Positions 14,274 to 25,894 of a stretch of DNA of 64,000 bases are shown piece after piece. Source of the stretch: Balanoglossus misakiensis (taxonomy: Eukaryota; Hemichordata); assembly GCA_040954595.2 (NCBI GenBank), contig CM082592.2, positions 11,656,001-11,720,000 of the forward strand, read 5' to 3'. Numbering within the stretch: position 1 is the first letter of the stretch; each line of letters begins with the position of its first letter. The notes below the pieces were generated by a model. The model ran no database searches. It was not told where the DNA came from and saw only the letters and a list, made by a program, of their open reading frames with translations. Made by a program: the position numbers and the translations under genes.

Positions 14274-15813
14274 AATCAAATGTTCATTTCCATGGGATAA
14301 ACAGGATTATTATGTTAAGTTTACAACAGTCTTTTTGGGGGGATTACAACAAACCGTCTAAATCTGAGGAGGCTATGGAAAGTTTTACTGGGGATTACAT
14401 GCTTTAAGCGACGGAGTTCGTTGCTTCCTGTGTGTATCCAGTGACGATGAGGAAACGACGCATGAATACCAGGAAAATGTTAATTTCATGGTGTATGGTG
14501 CACACATATGCTGTTTACATGACTAAATTTAGCATCGATATAAACAATGGGATGGAGACTGATCACATGGACAAAATGATCATCTCATTGAATTAGTAAA
14601 ACGCAAAAGATTCCTTCTTCACAAATATGCATTATTCAAAAACTGTTCAAATGGGAAGTGTTGACAAAGAACGCACACAAAATTAAACCGAGAGATCTTC
14701 CACTATTTCCCTGTAACAGGTTTGTGTTTTGTTCCAGCTGATTAAATTTAAAACTAGATTTCTCTCATCAGACAAAAAAAATGTGTGAAATCAAAGTTTG
14801 CTGATACACTAGCTTCACACTGTGTGTAACACCTGGGTACATTTCAAAATGAGGCAATGTCGAAACGTACAAAAATTTGCCGACGTCTCCACGAGGTGTG
14901 AAATGAAATTGACATTACACTGATAAATTGATGATGGGCGCAGCCATGAAATGAATTGAGCGTTGTGTGTCGTTTGTAAATGCAGCCCTCCATTACAGAG
15001 CGAGAAGGAGAGAGAGAGAGATAAGACGCCATGGAGAAAATCGGCGATAAGCAGCGAAATAGATGATGCAGATGTGAGAAAAGTGTACTCGGGGTGGATT
15101 ATGATGTTTCTGCTTGAGTGGGCACATCATCGACTGTACAACCCTTATCTGTGACTGCCAGCTCATTTATATGACGGCTGCAGATTTGGTGTGAATCGAG
15201 TGTGACAACAACATCCAGCTTTAAGCACCGTTCATGATATTTACGCTGCCAACTCCAGACACCCGGCAGAATTGATCAGACATGGCGCAACGTTTTCGGC
15301 AAAATGTACACGCAGTAAAACCATCCACCTGTACCTGAGTCTCTGTGTATGTTTCGTAGAGAAGTCAACCGCTATGTTAATTTCATGCATGGCTGTTCGT
15401 TCTTTCCTCGCGTTCCACTACACAGATGTACAGCTATTCACGGAACTCAAAATTTGTGACCTCAATCACCAAGGAAAATATTTTACCCTGATCAGTGATC
15501 CATTTTCCTGGAATTATGGCAAATTTTTGGGTGGCAATCACAGTCATATAGTGCTAGAAGCCCACTGCAATAACAATGCAAACCTTGGCTTTCATCAGAT
15601 AAAAAACGAGCGCGGCCATCAAAATTTATGTCCCCTAATAAAGAATAATAAATAGGGGGGAATGACAACCAAAAGGGTGAAATTACTACCAGCAGCTTTA
15701 CTCAATGTTCCCTTTGAGACACGACGATACGTCACCAATGATTCTTTCACAACTGCCCATTAATCAAACCTTGTTCCTTTGCCATTTTCGTAACGTGCCC
15801 GTAAAAAATATAC

Positions 15814-15829
15814 TGCCCCCTAGTGGTCA
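15814..15829. promoter_or_regulatory. CTCF-like motif
   Basis: The bases TGCCCCCTAGTGGTCA closely match the reverse complement of the known CTCF consensus (CCACYAGRKGGC core). CTCF is present across bilaterians, so an insulator site between RBM19 and the gene-free block is plausible. A single motif match is weak evidence; occupancy data would be needed. Confidence 0.35.
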
Positions 15830-16432
15830 AGAGAAACTAAAGGTTTTCAATCACTGGCGCTTGGGGAAAACAAACAGCGCCCCCAGTCCCATCCACGTGA
15901 TAGGTGTCAATCATTTAGTCATGACTCGGTTGTGGAAAAACGGACGTCGGAGGCGGAGATTTAATGCTGCCCCCACTCGTCATATGATAAAACCTTTCGT
16001 CTTTCATGCCCAACAGCCTGGAATCTGCTCACTTATCCTTGTTACTTCTGATCTTCACAACAGTAATGACGTCTTCTGCATGCTGCTCCATGAGACAATA
16101 CGCCTTTTTCATGAAGTGGGCACCCTTCTAAAACAAGCCGACAGCGCGGAAACGAGACCAGTTAGCCAGGGAGTAAAGTTCGAGCTCGTCTGGTTTGTTC
16201 TATATATGATTCAATATGCGTGTAAAAATTACCTTACAATAAAATAAGGTGTTGAACATCTTTTCCCAACTATAGTAACAATACACAAGACAACATCGTT
16301 TTTACTCCATAGCTTACTGGCCTCGTTTTCGCGTCATCTGGGAGGGGTGCCCTCTTTATGAAAAGGGTGTATGTCAATGTTTGCTTGTGTGTGCGGTGGG
16401 TGAGTAGGGGTTTTGATTCCACTTACTTTTTG

Positions 16433-19400
16433 TTAACTTTCATCTTTTCCACTTGTCTTCATTAAGTCTTCCATAATTGTGGATTTCTTGAACTTTTTGG
16501 CTGGTCCACCTAGGAAGAAGCAGATGTACAAGTGTTTTAAATGCAAATCATAAGGCAAAATTTGTGTGATGTGTATGTGGATTTGATGTTTCTAGTGTTT
16601 TCTTTTACACACAATGTCACTTTTATCCATGAGCACTCAGACATTCAACATATCAGAAACAAATTGCATACCTTCTTGGAAATGAGCTGCTGTTTTCTGA
16701 CGGAGAGTGTCAATGCTGTCTTCCTCTGTCTCAGCCCACTCCAAGACCAACCTTCTGCCGTACAAGTGAGTGCTGTGGCACAGGGCACTGAAAGCTCTCT
16801 GTGTGAAACAATAAAAAGGAAAATACTTGAAGGATGTCTTGACTGAAAAGTGTCATATTCAGTTAGTTTGACACAGAATGAAAAATTCAATTAATATCAT
16901 GATTGGTATAACTGTGGTTATGCCGATAGAGGGATCTGATAGTGATTAAATTCTGTCACCTTTGCATCATGTTTGGTCAGGAAATCCACAAAGCAAAAAC
17001 CTCGGTGAGTTCCAGTGCCTGCTGCTTTCTTGGGCAGACGAATTGATTTGATTTCACCAAAAGTACTGTAGACAGGAAACAAAACAACACAGAATATGTT
17101 ATGTTAAATGGTCTGCTCTGTGTGTTGAGTAAAGACTGTAAATAACAAAACAACAAAACCAAATTACTCTATGATTCAATTTGTTTCAACAAAAAACTGA
17201 AAATATATATGTGTTTCACACTTACCTGAAGAGCTCCCGTATTTCTTTCTGCGTCGCTTCAAACGGTAAATTCCGCACTAAAATCTTAGTAGTTTTCTGT
17301 TTTTTGGCAACCTGTTTCCTCTTAGAACTCTTGGGTTTGACTCTAAAATCATCATTTACAATCTTTGTATAAGAGTTTAGTTTTGAAAATGACTGACGAT
17401 GGAGTGCAAGCATTATCCAGGATTCTGTGATTCTTGGCAGTTTACGTTATGCTGGTATTTTTAAGCACACAGGGGGGGGGGGAATATACGGTTCTTAAAA
17501 TTGTTAGTTTCGGGATTGTGTTTAAGAGCGGTGAACAGACATGCGTGGATTTCATGCAGCTGCTATTAATGGTTTGATGTCCACCTTAAGCGTTTAGAAA
17601 GCACACCTGTGATCATGGTGAATTGTCCAATCAGCAGTGAGCGTCAGAAGTTCACACTATTAGCACACGAATATTAGTTGACAACCAGAAAAACCGTGGG
17701 TAAAGTTTATCACCATGGTAACTGAATTAGTGACTGAGCACCTTTAAAGCCCAAAGCGTGCAATATTAGATGTACACTCATCACATATTAGAACGGGGTG
17801 GATGAGAAAAGGGAGATTTGCATAGGGGTTAATCTAAGTATGGGAGTAATACAATCTCACACTCCCATATTGCAAGGACCTGGGATCATATTTCTTACAC
17901 GAGTCGGATATTTTCTGTCCCACATTCGCCTGCAGCGAGTGTGGGACAAAATACCCCTGACAAGTGTAAGAAATATGATTCCAGGTCCTTGGTGTGTGAG
18001 ATCATAGTTCTCACACGGTCACAAATTAGCCAAATTCGTATTAAAAACGTTGACTAAATGACTCAGGAACTGTCGTCTGACACATTGTAGTCTCTGTCCG
18101 TATAATACACATCGCGCCATTGGATAACATTTAGCCCGCATCAACTAAAGAACGTTTTGTCATACAATCAGCGCTCGCGTCATATACAGCTTTCGATTCA
18201 GAGAGAGTGTGGGATCGATTTGTTCTCACACTCTGATCCCACACTCTCAATGTGCCAGGACTTTTGAGAAGAACGAATCCCTTCAACTTACTGAACCGTT
18301 GCTCTGTTGGACAATTTCAGTTCCAGTTGATGATCATCAAGCATACAATGTTGCAATTCTTTTAAAGCTTTCTTGGCATCCTCTGTCTTTTTGTACTCCA
18401 CAAATCCATACCCCATTGACAGAAAATGTCCTGCAAAAGATAACACATCAATCTTTCTCATCTTTTTTAAAAGTTGACCACAGTTGAATCTGAAAATAAA
18501 CACAGTACATGTATCTGTGACTGCTGCAGTTGAACATTTATTGTTTTATCTTAACTTTATCTTCTTTCTTACCTGGAGTTGTCATGTCTTTCTTCTTTGA
18601 AATAGACACATTGCGAAGTGATCCACAGATTGAAAATTTCTGCAAATGAAGAACAAAAACTTGCCTTATTGCTTGTATTAAATCTTATGATTCAAACTGA
18701 AATATCTCTGATAATACAACCACGTTTTTCACTCACATCTTTCAAACTTTCCTCTGTTGTATCAAAGTTGAGATTTTTCACAAATAATGTACACCCTTGC
18801 GTCGGTTCGTCTTCTGATTCGCTCGACTCCTCTGCTTGGGCTTCAGTGTCTTCTTTCTGTGGAAATCAAGAAATCTCTGAAGTGATATCCATTTCTGGTC
18901 TGTGATTTGATGTACAATACTTCAGTCAGAATGTATCACAATGACTACTTTGTGTCAGTTACTCTGTTGAATTTTCAGTCGAACCTGTGTTAGTGGTCAC
19001 CCCTATATAGTGGCCAATTTGTTACAGTCCCTGTGCAATTTACATGTGCATTAATTGACCTGTCTATAAAGGCCAGTTTAGGAAAGTCCCTTGACTGGCC
19101 ACTATAGACAGATTTCACTTTGGGGTAGGTACATATACAGTACCTCTTTATTTTCCTCCATTCCTTCCTCTCCTTTTTTCTCTTTTTCTTCAGCAGGAGT
19201 TGTGAAGACGCCCATGGGAGCCCATTCAAGATACAATGGTACGTGCTGGAACTGAAATATAAATCGAAACCCCCAGAATTTTAACAATTTTAACCTATTC
19301 ATATTTCTCTAATTATTTCTACTGTCAACATACATGTAAATCAGAAATATAATTCCCTAAAGAACCATGAACTATAGTACACATACCTTAGTGTAAGCTA

Positions 19401-22400
19401 ACTTCCTGAATCCTAATTTGGCTTCATTTGGTTCCAGATACTCAATAATTGCCGTCACTCCGGCTGGAGGAAGGAGAACCCGACCGAGCTCACCAAACTT
19501 TGAGAAGACCTCCCTCAGTTCTTCAGCTTTGGTAGACGCTGGTAAATTCTTCACTAAGATGACAGTGTTGCTTCTTGATGCTGCAGCCTGAAATTTAAAA
19601 GTTGTGATGACCTTCTCTCACAAAAATATAACAATTCAGTAAAATGTCAACTCATCTGCAATCTTTGTTTCATTGAATGTACTGCAGTCTCAACCTATCA
19701 AGACAAGATGATGGCCACAAATGTTGCTATGACAACTGGCATGTCTGCTCACCTGACTGAAAGAATCCAAGCTGACTTGATTGTCAAGTAGAAACTGTCT
19801 TGTCTCTGATACAATCTGAGTCTCTCCCAGGGCAACTCTCACAGCAAGACTGCTCGAACTTTCCTGCAAGAGAAGTACAAGAAGATGCAGACTTTTTTTT
19901 CCAAGGTTACAAGGGCACCGCAGAAAGGCTTAGGATTTCCTTTCTGTCTGTCACCTGCTTCTTGAAGTGAAGTGATATGAACCTTGAAATGAAATCTGAA
20001 CTTACTGTATCTAAGACTTCACTCTTGGATGTGTTATATTTCTCGGCCATTGCATCCACCACAGCGTTGGCACCAATAAATAAACTATTCCAGTTGTGGG
20101 AACTGCAAGGTATCAACACAGACAGATTATCGATTTACAAAAATGCCACTTATATTTGCGAAATTTCTTCGGAATATTTTTGTTTATCGAATACATTTTG
20201 TGGTAACCTTACCTTCCACTCAATGCCTTGTCTTTTGCCTGTTTCTGTTTCTTGTAAGACGATGCATCTTTCCCTGTCCCGGAATCCTCTGTCTTTTTCT
20301 CTTTGGAAGGTAAAATATGCAGCATTCTTCCCTGCAGGACAAAGAAATCCAGCAACATTTTCATGAAACACTTGGTGACAATCTAATTGTCATTTCTCAA
20401 TGCATTTTTGGCTGAAATGAGAATATGAAAGTTGACAATTATTTGAGAGACGGTGGACTGCCGCAGTTTTATTCTATTCTGGTATGTTATCATATTCAAT
20501 ACAAACTTTCTTTTCGATGCTCACCTGAAAGACTGATCCATCTAACTCGGTGTATGCATTGACCGCATGTTCTGGCATCATGTAAGTAATAAATGCAAAG
20601 CCTTTGATTTTCTTTGTCAGCGAGTCGATGGGCAGGTACACTTCTGTCAAAGGACCTAGTAATGTAATCATCAAATTGATGTTTTCGAAACAAGTCACCG
20701 TTATTACAGACATTTGTTGTGGTGATTTTTATCATAATCATAATAACAAGATAAACATTGGCCAATTGCTCTAAAATGTTTCTAACAGAATGTCATGTTA
20801 CCATAGTGACTGAATAAGGTGTCCAAGTCTTCTTCAGTGCAAACATATGCCAAGTTTCGGACGTACAATCTGCCACTCTGAAAAGAAAAGTGCAAAATTC
20901 ATTTAAGTTTGACTCAGCAGAAGTTTGAGTTTGATAAAATACATCAGACTCATATCACAATAACTTCACGAAAAGCTTTCTAAATGAGAAATAAAGCGTC
21001 CCTTCGAACTGAACGGAACTCGAGAAAAGAGACTGACCTCTCCAATGCTTTCCTCTTCATTTTGTCCAGCTTCTTCTGCGGCCTGAATTTTTTTTTAATT
21101 AAAGCAAGGAATATGTATTGAAAATTCCAGTTTGATATATTTTCTATTATGAATGAGTCATATTATCATTTATTTCATTTCCAATTTGTTGAAAAATCAT
21201 TGTACACGTATATAAAAGCTCATAAAACAAAGAGCAGACATGCTATGATTCTCACTTGAACTCTTCATGTCATTTTTGAACCATAAAAGTGAAATATGAT
21301 ACCTTCTTCAGCCAAGGCCTGTCATCTCCTGTCTTGACTCTGCTGGGGTCTCGGTCACTAAATGTCGTGTCTCGGATTATCTGTATACAACGACCCTCTG
21401 CGAAAAAAGGGAAAATACAGCCAGCATGAGATGTCTTCATGAATAAAATATAGACAGGATGATAACATCAGCTCAAGTATCTAGACAGGAAATCTGTCGC
21501 TGTAAGTCCAGGGAGTATTTTTGGCCTCTATCAGCAGCAGTCATCAAAAATAGCCTGGGGCAAATACTCCAGTTGGATAAGAAATCTGAAGCCTGGCTGA
21601 TTTTATCTTATCAGACTGCCAATCAATTTCACATTATCATTTATCAATATCACTAACGATGCTGTGTCTCTTTGTCCGTGTCTATTAAAGGGCCACAGCA
21701 AGTTTTGCCGAGTATCCCGTGGCAATACTGACTGAGCGGTTTCAATCCCTGAACCCTGCTCGTAAGCAACTACAAATTACCAAAAAATAACATGATCTGA
21801 CTTACTCATAAAATCTTTATTTCGCTTCATTGCTTTCTGTAAATCCTCTTCTGATTTAAATTCAACAAATGCTGAACCTGGATGGGATAGACACATGAAC
21901 AAAAAAAGATTACATATTTAGATTCCATATTGTGATGACAAAAAAGAAGATGGTTATTTGTCACAAAGAAATGGTGGAATCTAACTAGACATACCTAACT
22001 TTTTCCCATTCTTGTCTGTCGGGATTCTCACTGCAGTCACTTCAATGGGTGACATGAACTCTTCGATTTCTTTCTGTATTGGCGACAAATCATGAAATAT
22101 AACTGACTTAAGAAAGCAACGACAAAATGAATAGTACATCAACCAATATTTGCTTTTGCAGAAGTCCAACCAAGAAACTGTCACTGCTACAAAGAATACC
22201 AAAAATATCAGGAGGAATATTTTGATATCTAAAGTAAAAAAAGAAATGTCCCCACCTCTTGAGACGTAAATGGGATTCCTTTCATTTTGACAACAAACTC
22301 TCCTCTTGTCAAACTCACACCACTATCTTCCTGGCTTTTCTTCTTTTTCTGTAATTACGAAATAAATGGATGTGATGTCCAGTAATTACATCCTTCTTTT

Positions 22401-24812
22401 CATTTTATACTGAATCTCTGAATTTTATAGATGTCTTTTGAGTGCATCATCCTTATATCGACAAGGAAATCTCAAGAAATCACAAGTTGTTTCTTCTATC
22501 TCAAAGATAAGAAGACCCATGTGGATTGTTAATGGTCAAATCGATAGAATGTGCGGAAACTGCTGGTATCATAATTGCACTGCATTTTAGCGAAAACAGA
22601 CATGATGTGAGCCCTCATGTGTTTGCTTCTTCTTACTTTCTTTTTCTTCTTCTTTTTCTTTGATTCTTCCTTCTTCTCTTCTGCGTTTGTGTTTACATCT
22701 TCATCTGAAGTCTCGCTGTCCAGGTTAGATTTGACTACTTTGGATCGAAGGTACTACAAAATAGATTCATTGAAAACGCGAAAGTCATGTATAAGTACAA
22801 TACGCTGACGCTGAATTGTTTTTAATCCGCAGAGAAAATGTATTTTGAACAATAACAGGGCAATGTACTGTCATCAAAGATATTACAAATGAAGTTCAGA
22901 GCAATTTCAAAGTAATGAACTCACATCCATGTCTGATATTCCTGTTTTTTCAGCTGCTTTCTTTTCTTTCTTCTCAGTTTCCTCTGTTTTTGTCTCATCT
23001 TCATTTCCTGTGGGATCTGATGACAAACAAATCATTGTAATTTATTGCAATGAGTCACAAACATTCATCTTACATCCCTTTACAGGTTAAGTCTGTAAGT
23101 GTGTGAACTCACCGAACATTTCTTCATCTTCAGATTCAACCGAGTCCTCTTCATCAAACTGTACATCCAATGCTTTTTTTCTATCTTTACTTTTCTCCGC
23201 AGAAACCTTTGCAGCCTCCTTCACAGTGGCATCATTGCTCCATGCTTTGACTGTGCTTCTGTTTTTATGACTTTCCAAGAACTCTTGGAATTCGGGATCA
23301 TCGTCCAGCTGAATAAGTACAAATGTGGGGGAAAATTTATAACTTCTGTGTGAAATCATAAGAGTCCAATTGTAAGTAATCTATCATCAGAAAAATCTAG
23401 ACGACAAGACATGGTCATTTTCATTGACATAGACAAATCAAATTTACACTATGAAAGTCACGAACACTACAGTCATTACCTCATCAAGGATTCCTGGTTT
23501 ACTTTTCTTTTTTTCTTTCTTCTGCGAATAAAGGAGAAATGTGAGCCATAATTATTATGACAACAGTTCCAGTATCTACAACCTGACAACCAATTCAACA
23601 TTATATAAATATCAGAACAAATTAACAAACTAACTAACCACTACATACCTGAGTCTTGTCTGAACCATCACCTTCTTTCTGCATACCATCTGCACCACTA
23701 TGTTCATATGGTTTCTGTCTCTGTGAGTATTTGCTCCATGGTCTGGGTAACTTATCATCACCAAGATTCCTGGCAATTTCAACCTACTCAAAATAATAAG
23801 AATTGATAATATTATTATTTTAGTGGGAATAGGCCAGGAAAGCAAGACATTAGAGCAAAAGGTACTCCAATATACTCTACAACACAGTGTGAAAACTGAC
23901 CTGTATCTTGGAGCTGTCAATGAATGTATTGTTGTAAAACTTCAATGCTGCCTGTGCTTGCTCTGGCGTCTTGTAGCCAATGAAACCAAACTGTCTAAAT
24001 ATACCATCCTTTGTGTACTTCAACTGTACATCAGTGATTTCACCTTGTGAGGAAAAGATACCTCGGAACTTCTCCTCTTTGGTCTGGACAAGAATGAAAA
24101 AGAAAAATGCTGTGAGACTTGAGGAACATTTGATGATAGTCATATATCATGCATTTTATCACTATGGATGACACAGCAATAAAACCACCACCACCACCAT
24201 CACTATTGGTAGCACCATCATCCTCACCCCAACCCCATTCCAATAATGCCACCACGCCCACATTTATTCCATCATTATCACCACTATCACCATCCAGCTA
24301 TTAGCCATTATTATCATAGGTAGCACCACAGTATCAATGTATCTCAATGTCAACCCTGCCCCGCCCCCTAGAGAGTGCCACGCCCACTTTTATTACACAC
24401 TAATTGTCTCCTGTTACAAGTGTCATATTCCTGTCGTCACTATCACCAGATATTTGCCATATCATTGGCACTATGGCAGCACCACTTTGACCTGTAACCA
24501 TGCGTCTTCAACGTCAACCCTGCCCCGCCCTCCTGGAAAGTGCCACGCCCCCTTTCATTCCACGCTAATTCACTCTTGTTCCAGGTGTCCTATCCATCTC
24601 AATTTTACAACCTAGGCTGCATTACAAGTAAATTACTAATACAACCAATGTCCCATGCCCTATTTCACGACATACCGTTCATTTGCATACACAGACGACC
24701 AGACGATACCGCTATTGACAAAATTACCAGTGAAACACAACGACCAGACTTATCCGTCTATCAAAAAGACTCTTACCCCCTTTGGAAGATTCTTGACAAT
24801 TATTCTGCTCAT
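16433..24812 (-). CDS. RBM19: RBM19 (Mrd1), six-RRM ribosome biogenesis protein
   Basis: RBM19/Mrd1 is a nucleolar protein that binds pre-rRNA and is needed for small-subunit rRNA processing. The 26 coding exons, in transcript order, are 24812-24777, 24083-23901, 23783-23649, 23521-23480, 23308-23113, 23016-22925, 22753-22637, 22348-22256, 22073-21995, 21877-21806, 21397-21303, 21082-21038, 20877-20802, 20655-20525, 20331-20213, 20102-20006, 19863-19753, 19587-19387, 19251-19144, 18856-18737, 18639-18573, 18430-18292, 17342-17226, 17065-16960, 16798-16672 and 16509-16433. All introns are GT-AG and phases agree throughout, giving about 926 residues against about 960 in human. RRMs lie near residues 2-80, 283-358, 397-475, 581-655, 698-790 and 806-885. 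RNP1-like motifs include QFGFIGYK, KGFAFITY, MGYGFVEY and RGFCFVDF. RRM4 has the degenerate family form (VTAIIEYL). A lysine/acid-rich linker (residues about 119-280) separates RRM1 from RRM2. The start is the ATG of MSRIIVKNLPKG, which matches the family N-terminus. The 5' end faces UBE3B across a shared promoter. Confidence 0.97.
17853..18002. repeat. Foldback (hairpin) element in RBM19 intron
   Basis: Arms at 17874-17929 and 17935-17990 are imperfect reverse complements separated by a 5-base loop. Matching blocks include AAGGACCTGG, ATCATATTTCTTACAC, TATTTT and GTCCCACA. Outer ATCTCACAC and GTGTGAGAT blocks extend the pairing to about 17853-18002. It lies in the intron between RBM19 exons 22 and 23 (17343-18291). 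The form suits a non-autonomous foldback or MITE-type element. In the RBM19 pre-mRNA the arms would form a long hairpin. Confidence 0.8.
18203..18248. repeat. Second short inverted repeat, same intron
   Basis: The 14-base arm GAGAGTGTGGGATC (18203-18216) is exactly complementary to 18235-18248, with an 18-base loop that carries another CTCACACTCT. The GTGTGGGA/TCCCACAC theme is shared with the larger foldback about 200 bases away, so the two are probably parts or copies of one repeat family. Confidence 0.75.
19000..19108. repeat. TATAGTGGCCA repeat element in RBM19 intron
   Basis: TATAGTGGCCA (19006-19016) is mirrored by TGGCCACTATA (19096-19106). Between them are related pieces such as CCTGTCTATAAAGGCCA. 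A decayed relative appears near 46650-46690 in the SHPK intron. This pattern resembles dispersed repeats seen in marine invertebrate genomes, though I cannot name the family. Confidence 0.6.
24205..24605. repeat. About three imperfect tandem units in RBM19 intron 1
   Basis: Recurring ordered blocks are GGTAGCACCA (24209 and about 24320) or GGCAGCACCA (about 24475), then GTCAACCCTGCCCCGCCC (about 24350 and 24513), then GTGCCACGCCC followed by TTTCATTCCA or TTTTATTACA. A more decayed first copy has GCCACCACGCCCACATTTATTCCA-like sequence near 24247. The spacing is about 110-165 bases. CACC-rich and CGCCCC sites recur in every unit. It is a diverged minisatellite in the first intron of RBM19, close to its promoter. 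Confidence 0.7.
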
Positions 24813-25244
24813 TCTGGCTTCATAATCTTGTCGATATCAGCGGTATTTAGCTTAAAATTGGAAACGTAAACAAGACGTTCCTCAGTACACGTGCTTATGG
24901 TTATAGACCCTTTAAGCGTGTGGATATTATAACTTCCGGGGCAACCAAATCCAGGAAAAGTAAATTCGTAATCGCCGGTTACACCACTTTTATTCCCTTA
25001 AAAAATATTAAATGCAAAATTTAACCCAGCTGATGATCTTTTTTCGACTTTTATAGATTCGAAATGTCAAAGGTGATATTTCTTAATCACCTAAAGGGCC
25101 CGCAAGTCTTTTTCCAAAATGGCGATTGGTGTTGTCTTTGGACAACCACTGAGGCTTAAAGAGGGTCACGTTGGTGCTCAGTAAAATTTTCACAGACTCG
25201 TGCTTACTTCATCGGTTTTGTCATCAGTAGAGATCAAAATATAG
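24813..25244. promoter_or_regulatory. Divergent promoter shared by RBM19 and UBE3B
   Basis: The RBM19 start codon (24812, minus) and the end of the UBE3B untranslated first exon (25244, plus) are about 430 bases apart, head to head. Near 25116-25130 the sequence reads AAAATGGCGATTGGT, combining a YY1-type AAAATGGCG with an inverted CCAAT box (ATTGG). Both are typical of TATA-less housekeeping promoters. I saw no convincing TATA box. The UBE3B 5' untranslated exon ends AAAATATAG with donor GTGAGT at 25245; its transcription start is not visible. Confidence 0.65.
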
Positions 25245-25527
25245 GTGAGTTCACTTTTGGCTTAAACCAAGAGGCCATCGAACTGAATAATTTATGGTCG
25301 TGGTATAAATTTTCAGTACGTCAACGTTTGGGTTGTCGATTGCAGACATTGTATTGTGACAGGCGAGGATGCCTAAAAGTTGGTCTTTATAATCAATATT
25401 GTGTTACAGTAACAAAGTTTAGGGAGTCAAGTTACATCTAAAGAGATCAACATTTGAAAAGAATGGAGAGATCGTCGATTGTGTAGTTTTGTTGCTGATC
25501 TTATCCACAGTCCCTCTTGAGGTCAAA

Positions 25528-25710
25528 GGGGAGAACCATTTGATTTATGGGGGTGGGTGGAGGAATTGTAGGGGGATTGTTGGCAGATGGTGCGGAGGAA
25601 AAAATCTTCTGCAATGCGTTAGGAAAAAGATGGACTGGCAATTGAAAAAAACTTGCTGACGTACTCACATCCTCCACCTCCCCTCCCCTCAAAATCAAAT
25701 GGTTCTCCCC
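25528..25710. repeat. MITE-like element with 19-bp inverted ends
   Basis: GGGGAGAACCATTTGATTT at 25528-25546 is an exact reverse complement of 25692-25710. The homology continues inward as G/A-rich sequence against C/T-rich sequence for roughly another 20 bases with mismatches. The whole is about 183 bases, lies in the 5' untranslated intron of UBE3B, and is followed within ten bases by a long T-G tract. No coding capacity is present. A non-autonomous inverted-repeat element is the simplest reading. Confidence 0.75.
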
Positions 25711-25719
25711 TTAGAACCG

Positions 25720-25757
25720 TTTTTTTTTTTTTTTTTTTTTTTTTTTGGGGGGGGGGG
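25720..25757. repeat. Composite T27-G11 homopolymer tract
   Basis: About 27 T residues run straight into 11 G residues, just beyond the inverted-repeat element. It matches the T18-G12 arrangement at 9420-9449. It may be a repeat tail or a slippage product. Confidence 0.8.
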
Positions 25758-25894
25758 CTTGGTTGGGCCACTGTAGTTGCAACAATTGTTTTTTTCAAGA
25801 GAATTATAGTGTTTGTAAGAGACATGCTACTGCATTAGTTTGATCATCATTTTTACTTTCACTTATAACTTTTTTTCAGCTACAAGGTTCAAAA

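Larger units (their letters stand above)
1..16432. other. Gene-free 16 kb downstream of RBM19
   Basis: I could support no gene in this stretch. The open frames are short, do not connect through plausible splice sites, and show no recognisable protein family. The two longest, at 15272-15655 (127 codons) and 15705-16247 (180 codons), look like chance frames. The DNA is moderately AT-rich and holds the simple repeats and the 40-bp tandem duplication listed separately. Some parts (around 11400-11700 and 14950-15260) have a balanced, low-repeat composition with homeodomain-like TAAT cores and a GGTGTGA T-box-like core, which would suit regulatory DNA. That is inference only. An unrecognised lineage-specific gene or noncoding RNA is possible. 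Confidence 0.6.

Noticed and set aside
15272-15655. 127-codon plus-strand open frame
   Set aside because: It lacks protein-family features and lies in a block with no other gene evidence.
15705-16247. 180-codon plus-strand open frame
   Set aside because: No recognisable domain, no splice or promoter support, and its composition looks like translated noncoding DNA.
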